Source: Bacteroidales bacterium
GTDB lineage: Bacteria > Bacteroidota > Bacteroidia > Bacteroidales > P3
Reading direction: 5' to 3'
DNA length: 9,265 bases
Assembly: GCA_017545365.1 (NCBI GenBank)
Contig: JAFWOP010000041.1
Location: 1 to 9,265 of the forward strand
Shown here: positions 5,862 to 9,265 of the stretch, one piece after another
Layout of the letters: each line of letters starts with the position of its first letter
Position numbering within the stretch: the stretch's first letter is position 1
The notes under the pieces: generated by a model
The model's database searches: none
The model's input: the letters and a program-made list of their open reading frames with translations, nothing else
What the model was told of the DNA's origin: nothing
Translations under genes and position numbers: made by a program

Positions 5862-8186
5862 TTAATGCCGTATGATAAGTTTGCTGGTTTGGATGCCCTG
5901 GGGTGTGGTGATGCTGACGAAATAGACTCCGTCGGGGAGGGTTTCGATGCGAACCGATTGTCTGGCAGAAGTGAGCGTGTGGCGCTTCATCTCCTTACCA
6001 GTAGTGTTGTAGATGACAAGGGTACCCTGCTGCTGTCCGTCGGGCAACTCGCACCAGATGGCAGAGCTGGCGGGGTTGGGATAAAGCTTCAGCGCAGCAG
6101 CTTCCGCAGTGTTGATGTCAAGCGTATTGTTCAGTATGGCCACGCCGTCAAGGTCGAAACCCGCGCTGTAGGTGATTGTGGGGAAGGGGTCGTTGATGAG
6201 GTGGCCGAAGGCGTCGTAGGTGCCGTACTGCGGGTCGATGCTGCCCACCACGTCGATGACGCGCACGTGGGTGATATGGTTGATGTCGATGTCGGCGCTG
6301 TCGCGCAGCTCCTCAAGGTCGAACGGGGTACCGTAGCCTACGCGGTACTTGCCGGCGAGGTTGTTGATGAAGGTGGGGTCCACTCTGCCGTTGCCGTCAA
6401 TCTGAGTGTGGGTCTGCGTCAGCGAGGTGGCGGGGAAACGCACAAAGCGCTCGCCGTCGGAGCTCACCTCCACCACGGCCAGTTCGAGGAAGAAGTCGTT
6501 GAACGAGTTTTCAAACACCGCAAAGTCGTAGCCGTCGCCGTTGGCGATGGGGGTGTCGAAGGTGAGGGTGGCGCTGCCGCCGTCACCCAGGCTCACCACG
6601 TCCATCGTGTTGGTGGTGGCGGGTCCTACGGCTTCAGCTTCGGTACCAAAGGTCACAGGTGCGGCATCGGGGTCGAGGAGGTTGCTCGAGCCGCGTTCCA
6701 CGGTGCAAGCCGTGGCCCAGCCCTTGATGCGTGGGTCGTTGCAGGCTACAGCCGTGCAGCCCTCTGAACCCACAGCACCGCAGAAGGGTCCCACCTCGGG
6801 CTCTTCGGGGGCGCTGGCGGGATAGATGGTCTGAGGATAGGCGTAGGTGTACATCCAATAATCCCAGTCGCTGTTGTAGGTGCTGTCCACCAGTACGCCC
6901 GCCGTCGGGTCGGCCCAACGGCTGAAGTCGCCGTTGTTCAGCGGCTGGTACATCCCGGCCGACATGGCCCCGTTCAGCGAGTGCTCCCACCAGCTGTATG
7001 AGGCTTTGCGCAGCGTGTCGCCGTTCTCGATGAAGAGGATGTCGTCCACCCCCCAGTCGTTGGTGGTATAGGCAAAGCGGCTGTCGGCAGCGGCAATGTC
7101 GTTCATGGCATCCTGCACCGTGGCGTCCCCATTGAAACGGTAGCCCCATGCCAGCGCACTGTCCGGCCAGTTCACCACAAAGACAACCTCGTTCTCACCA
7201 TCGCCCACCCAGTAGCGGATATCTTCTGCACCGATGGTGGCATCTGTCGGAGTAGGTGCGCTGACGGGATAGATTCTCTGCGGATAGGCATAGGTGTACA
7301 TCCAGTAGTTCCAGTTGGTGTCGTAGGTGCTGTCCACCAGCACGCCCGCTGTCGGGTCGGCCCAGCGGCTGAAGTCGCCGTCGTTTATTTGTTGGTAGAG
7401 GCCTGCCGACATGGCACCGTTCAGCGAGTGCTCCCACCAGCTGAAGGCAGCCTTGCGCAGCGTGTCGCCGTTCTCGACGAAGAGGATGTCGTCGATGCCG
7501 TAGCTCCCCGTCACGAAGGTCAGGCGCGGATCGGCGGCGGCAATGTCGTTCATCACATTCTGCAGGTTGGTGCTGCGCGCGCTGAAACGGTAGCCCCAAG
7601 CCAGTGCCGTGTCGGGCCAGTTGATGACGAAGACGGTCTCAAAGGGTCCTTCGCCCACCCAGTAGGTTAGGTCTTCGGCCTCGATGGTGGCATCCTCTGG
7701 ATTGGGGTCGCTGGCATAAATAAGGTTGGATACGCCCGTGAAATTGTAGTCGTCGCAGGTCGACTCCGAAATACGAAGCCATGTGCTAGTGAGGGTCGTC
7801 GAGCCGTATACGCCGTTGTAGTTATTGCAGTTCCAATACTGATAGGGTGTGAGGTGTACTCCTGTAGTGGGGTCGTTGTAGTCCAACGACTGTAGGTACG
7901 CTCCACTCATCGTGTAGGTGAATCTGCTGTCGTAAGTGGCAACGCTGTCGAGGGCATCAAGAAGGGTGATGCTCCCGTTCCAGTGCAAACCCCACACTAC
8001 CACAGTCGGGGTATAGCTGGCATCCGTGGCGTCCCAGCCGATGGCAACAACGGTACTGTTGCTTCCGCTGCCGACCCAAAATTCAATGTCAGACGAGTTG
8101 ATGGTGACTGACTTTGTTGCTGGCTGTGCCATCATGACGGTCGCAACAATCAGTCCCATTGTTAATGCTAGTAATTTCTTTACCAT
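5862..8186 (-). CDS. B12-riboswitch-controlled secreted multidomain protein with T9SS sorting tail
   Basis: This 774-residue protein has a signal peptide (residues 1-20, ending VMMA before Q). Three tandem Trp-rich modules follow: a divergent one at about 25-160 and two close copies at 164-308 and 314-459. Each starts with '(F/Y)WVGxG' and contains 'WG(L/Y)(H/R)(W/F)', a helix-like 'DAL/MNDIAAADxRF' segment and, in the last two, 'SWWEHSLNGAMSAG' and 'RWADPTAGVLVDSTY'. A cysteine-containing linker (C469, C477, C482, C494) leads to a second extracellular domain (about 500-686, 'DFAVFENSFNDFF', 'VEVSSDGERFVRFPA', 'AGFDLDGVAIL'). The last ~76 residues, from 'KLYPNPASS' (K700), are a type A T9SS sorting domain, so the protein should cross the outer membrane and be anchored or released. 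The function is not established. The cobalamin riboswitch in its leader implies synthesis when B12 is low; binding or capture of cobinamides is the inferred role. 'GSITLLDALDSV' with later 'YLQSLDY' faintly recalls the transcobalamin C-terminal (DUF4430) fold, which I cannot confirm. Confidence 0.88.
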   Translation of the reverse strand: MVKKLLALTMGLIVATVMMAQPATKSVTINSSDIEFWVGSGSNSTVVAIGWDATDASYTPTVVVWGLHWNGSITLLDALDSVATYDSRFTYTMSGAYLQSLDYNDPTTGVHLTPYQYWNCNNYNGVYGSTTLTSTWLRISESTCDDYNFTGVSNLIYASDPNPEDATIEAEDLTYWVGEGPFETVFVINWPDTALAWGYRFSARSTNLQNVMNDIAAADPRLTFVTGSYGIDDILFVENGDTLRKAAFSWWEHSLNGAMSAGLYQQINDGDFSRWADPTAGVLVDSTYDTNWNYWMYTYAYPQRIYPVSAPTPTDATIGAEDIRYWVGDGENEVVFVVNWPDSALAWGYRFNGDATVQDAMNDIAAADSRFAYTTNDWGVDDILFIENGDTLRKASYSWWEHSLNGAMSAGMYQPLNNGDFSRWADPTAGVLVDSTYNSDWDYWMYTYAYPQTIYPASAPEEPEVGPFCGAVGSEGCTAVACNDPRIKGWATACTVERGSSNLLDPDAAPVTFGTEAEAVGPATTNTMDVVSLGDGGSATLTFDTPIANGDGYDFAVFENSFNDFFLELAVVEVSSDGERFVRFPATSLTQTHTQIDGNGRVDPTFINNLAGKYRVGYGTPFDLEELRDSADIDINHITHVRVIDVVGSIDPQYGTYDAFGHLINDPFPTITYSAGFDLDGVAILNNTLDINTAEAAALKLYPNPASSAIWCELPDGQQQGTLVIYNTTGKEMKRHTLTSARQSVRIETLPDGVYFVSITTPQGIQTSKLIIRH
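6810..7697 (-). repeat. Tandem in-frame duplication of ~435 bp within the secreted protein gene
   Basis: Codons 164-308 (7697 to 7263) and 314-459 (7247 to 6810) encode two modules that agree at most positions. They share exact runs such as WEHSLNGAMSAG, RWADPTAGVLVDSTY and YWMYTYAYPQ. The DNA is also close: the region coding for the WWEHS segment is nearly identical between copies, including many third positions. This indicates a recent duplication or ongoing gene conversion. The first module (about 25-160) is an older, more divergent relative. Confidence 0.85.
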
Positions 8187-8233
8187 ATTAGATTATTGTT
8201 TTTAGTTGTACATTACTTTACTCTTCCTAATAT

Positions 8234-8328
8234 CGGTAAAGGCATAACGAGGAAAACTGGAAGGGATTGGACACACGCACTGACACTATCGTCAGTCATC
8301 GGGTGCTTTTTCCTCGAAAGCGTTACCG
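8234..8328 (-). promoter_or_regulatory. Long leader hairpin, likely riboswitch expression platform
   Basis: Between aptamer and start codon the RNA can form a long interrupted hairpin. CGGTAA (8323-8328) pairs with TTACCG (8234-8239), and CGAGGAAAA (8308-8316) pairs with TTTTCCTCG (8248-8256). A terminal hairpin ACTGAC-GATAGT-GTCAGT (8291-8296 with 8279-8284) sits inside. The hairpin has no following U-tract, so control by transcription termination is unlikely. Masking or presentation of the translation start about 48 bases downstream, or a kissing contact between the GATAGT loop and the aptamer, is more plausible. Confidence 0.55.
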
Positions 8329-8334
8329 GTACGT

Positions 8335-8571
8335 CGAATTTGGCAGGTCTTCTGACTAGCTCCCCACAACCCTCAGCCTTCCCATGCGACTATGTCGTCG
8401 TACAGTGACTTTTTTTATCGGCAGTGGCTCTCCGCCGTAGAGGGCTGTGTCCATAAGAGTTCACAGCAGCGGGACTGTTCAGGATTTGCACCTGATTCCC
8501 TTTTAACACTCAACGAACATTCCATTACGCTATTACACGTGAAAAAGTCTGTCCTTCGGGTGACCAAATCG
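8335..8571 (-). promoter_or_regulatory. Cobalamin (B12) riboswitch aptamer
   Basis: On the minus strand the conserved words of the cobalamin riboswitch appear in order: AAAGGGAATCAGGTGCAAATCC, split here as AAAGGGAAT and AGGTGCAAATCC (8482-8504); CCCGCTGCTGTGA (8461-8473); the B12 box GCCACTG (8422-8428); GGGAAGGCTGAGG (8371-8383); and AGTCAGAAGACCTGCC (8342-8357). A closing P1 helix is visible: ATTTGG (8564-8569) with CCAAAT (8338-8343), extendable by CG on the outside. The order matches the classic adenosylcobalamin-type (Cbl-I) layout. The aptamer begins within a few bases of the predicted transcription start. It controls the 774-aa secreted protein gene; ligand binding is expected to lower expression. 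Confidence 0.95.
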
Positions 8572-8575
8572 GTTG

Positions 8576-8609
8576 CAAAGATACAAACTTTTTTCGGTAC
8601 GATGAGAAA
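8576..8609 (-). promoter_or_regulatory. Promoter for the riboswitch transcript
   Basis: On the minus strand TATCTTTG (8576-8583) is a perfect match to the Bacteroidetes -7 box TAnnTTTG. A weak -33 candidate TTTC (8606-8609) lies 22 bases upstream. The start of transcription would fall near 8568-8571, exactly where the riboswitch P1 helix begins, which supports both calls. Confidence 0.7.
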
Positions 8610-8828
8610 TATTATGAACAGAACCTCATATTTAACGTTTCTTTCAAAACCGAGGGCTTTATCAGGACTGTTGCAGGGGGGGCATCCGTGGCACAAAAGG
8701 GCAGCAATGCGGCAAACCAACATCTTGATCTCTTGTTTTTTTATATTTAGTTACATATATGTTTGTATTTCATTCAGCTCTGCTAAATCAATTGCTGGTG
8801 GCGAACAGATGAGCCATAGGGTAAGGAA

Positions 8829-8976
8829 CGGCAGTGCCGCGTCTTCGTCGCGATACTGAGTATGGTGTAGGGTGAAGGAATAGTCCAGTGGACTATTCCG
8901 ATAGCGAAGCGGAGAAACAACCCTCCGCGGTTGTCTTTTGCCAAAAGCAAAAGCCCGCCGATTCGAACACGGCGGG
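8829..8976. repeat. Cluster of closely packed hairpins
   Basis: In order, the potential stems are CGGCA/TGCCG (8829-8839), CGCG/CGCG (8838-8852), an 11-bp stem with a 1-base centre, GGAATAGTCCA/TGGACTATTCC (8877-8899), GCGGAG/CTCCGC (8909-8914 with 8923-8928), ACAACC/GGTTGT (8917-8922 with 8929-8934), CTTTTGC/GCAAAAG (8935-8941 with 8947-8953) and CCCGCCG/CGGCGGG (8954-8960 with 8970-8976). The fourth and fifth are mutually exclusive. The last three abut with no spacer. This could be a small structured RNA, an element end or repeat debris. Confidence 0.6.
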
Positions 8977-8977
8977 T
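8943..8977 (-). terminator. Possible minus-strand intrinsic terminator
   Basis: On the minus strand CCCGCCG-(9 bases)-CGGCGGG is followed by C and then TTTTGCTTTT, a fair rho-independent terminator. No minus-strand gene ends just before it within the window, so it would end an unseen small RNA or a transcript entering from the right. The U-tract is interrupted and can pair into the neighbouring CTTTTGC/GCAAAAG hairpin. Confidence 0.4.
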
Positions 8978-9127
8978 CTAGTGCATATAGAAGCGACAAA
9001 CGACATTTTCATTTTTCGATAAGCCGAATGCAGACAATCATGTTCGTATGCTGAGGCGAGAAAACGACGGCCAGCGAAGACACTAAGGCAATAATGATAT
9101 GGATTCTTCGTTATCTGAAAAAAATAA

Positions 9128-9265
9128 GGCTCTAGTTTGATAAAAGACTGATTTTTTAACAGCATCGAAGATGCTGAATTTCAATAACCCCACACAAGGA
9201 ACGCAGTGTGGGGTCAACGAAAACCCTACTACTCAGCGTCCCGGAGGGACGCGACAATGGGAAAG
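9128..9265 (-). repeat. Dispersed three-hairpin repeat, copy C (cut by window edge)
   Basis: Read on the minus strand from the right edge, hairpin 1 is GCGTCCC/GGGACGC (9246-9252 with 9236-9242), preceded by GTC as in copies A and B and followed by TGA as in A. Hairpin 2 is CCCCACAC/GTGTGGGG (9206-9213 with 9188-9195); its interior keeps TGCG and CTT, and GTTAT follows. Hairpin 3 is CAGCATC-TTC-GATGCTG (9160-9176). The element closes with a conserved 31-base tail (9128-9158) shared with copy D. The hairpin 2 stem differs completely from copies A and B, yet pairing is preserved. Confidence 0.7.

Larger units (their letters stand above)
8610..9127. other. Gene-free intergenic stretch with hairpin cluster
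   Basis: I see no credible protein gene on either strand in these ~520 bases. The open frames present overlap the inverted repeats and lack family-like sequence or plausible starts. From 8610 to about 8825 the sequence is unremarkable and AT-rich in part. From 8829 to 8976 it is a dense run of inverted repeats, described separately. From 8980 to 9127 nothing is recognisable apart from a run of seven A residues just before repeat copy C. Confidence 0.6.

Noticed and set aside
8392..8859. Plus-strand open frame across the riboswitch and its upstream region
   Set aside because: It runs antisense through the aptamer and promoter and has no recognisable protein sequence.
8909..8934. H-type pseudoknot from GCGGAG/CTCCGC and ACAACC/GGTTGT
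   Set aside because: The crossing loop over the first stem would have zero bases, which is sterically implausible; they are better read as mutually exclusive hairpins.
8950..8980. Possible tRNA T-arm because the minus strand contains GTTCGAAT in a hairpin loop
   Set aside because: No acceptor, D or anticodon arms surround it, the stem and loop lengths are wrong, and a T-rich tract follows; a terminator-like hairpin explains it better.

Overview
The window looks like a chromosomal segment of an anaerobic gut-type Bacteroidales (Prevotella-like). The evidence is a secreted protein ending in a type IX secretion (T9SS) sorting domain, class III (oxygen-sensitive) ribonucleotide reductase genes, A-rich leaders in place of clear Shine-Dalgarno sites, and promoters of the Bacteroidetes TTTG / TAnnTTTG type. 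The genus is inferred, not shown.

Left part (1-2578). The first 85 bases are the 5' end of a minus-strand gene resembling the OrfA helix-turn-helix subunit of IS3-type transposases. Next comes a hairpin-rich dispersed repeat (copy A). A tightly spaced plus-strand group follows: a small secreted protein of unknown function (378-767), a putative antitoxin (781-1035), a RelE/ParE-type toxin gene interrupted by one in-frame TGA (1025-1342), and a secreted papain-fold cysteine peptidase of the bleomycin hydrolase/C1B type (1358-2578).

Middle (2579-5770). Two further copies of the hairpin repeat (D on minus, B on plus) and a strong plus-strand terminator fill the space between the peptidase gene and the convergent nrdD-nrdG pair. 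That pair makes anaerobic ribonucleoside-triphosphate reductase and its radical-SAM activase, and a recognisable minus-strand promoter lies upstream of nrdD.

Right part (5800-8610). This is a self-contained minus-strand unit: a Bacteroidetes-type promoter, a cobalamin (B12) riboswitch that begins almost at the predicted transcript start, a long leader hairpin, a 774-residue secreted protein with three tandem Trp-rich modules, a second extracellular domain and a T9SS tail, and an intrinsic terminator. The riboswitch implies that this surface or secreted protein is made when B12 is scarce, so it is a good candidate for an uncharacterised B12-capture component. No btuB or btuG is visible in the window.

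The last ~650 bases (8610-9265) hold no convincing gene. They contain a run of abutting hairpins, a terminator-like hairpin and another copy of the dispersed repeat (C) that runs off the right edge.

The most interesting items are the riboswitch-controlled triple-repeat protein, the dispersed three-hairpin repeat whose stems vary while loop and linker sequences stay fixed, and the toxin gene broken by a single stop codon.
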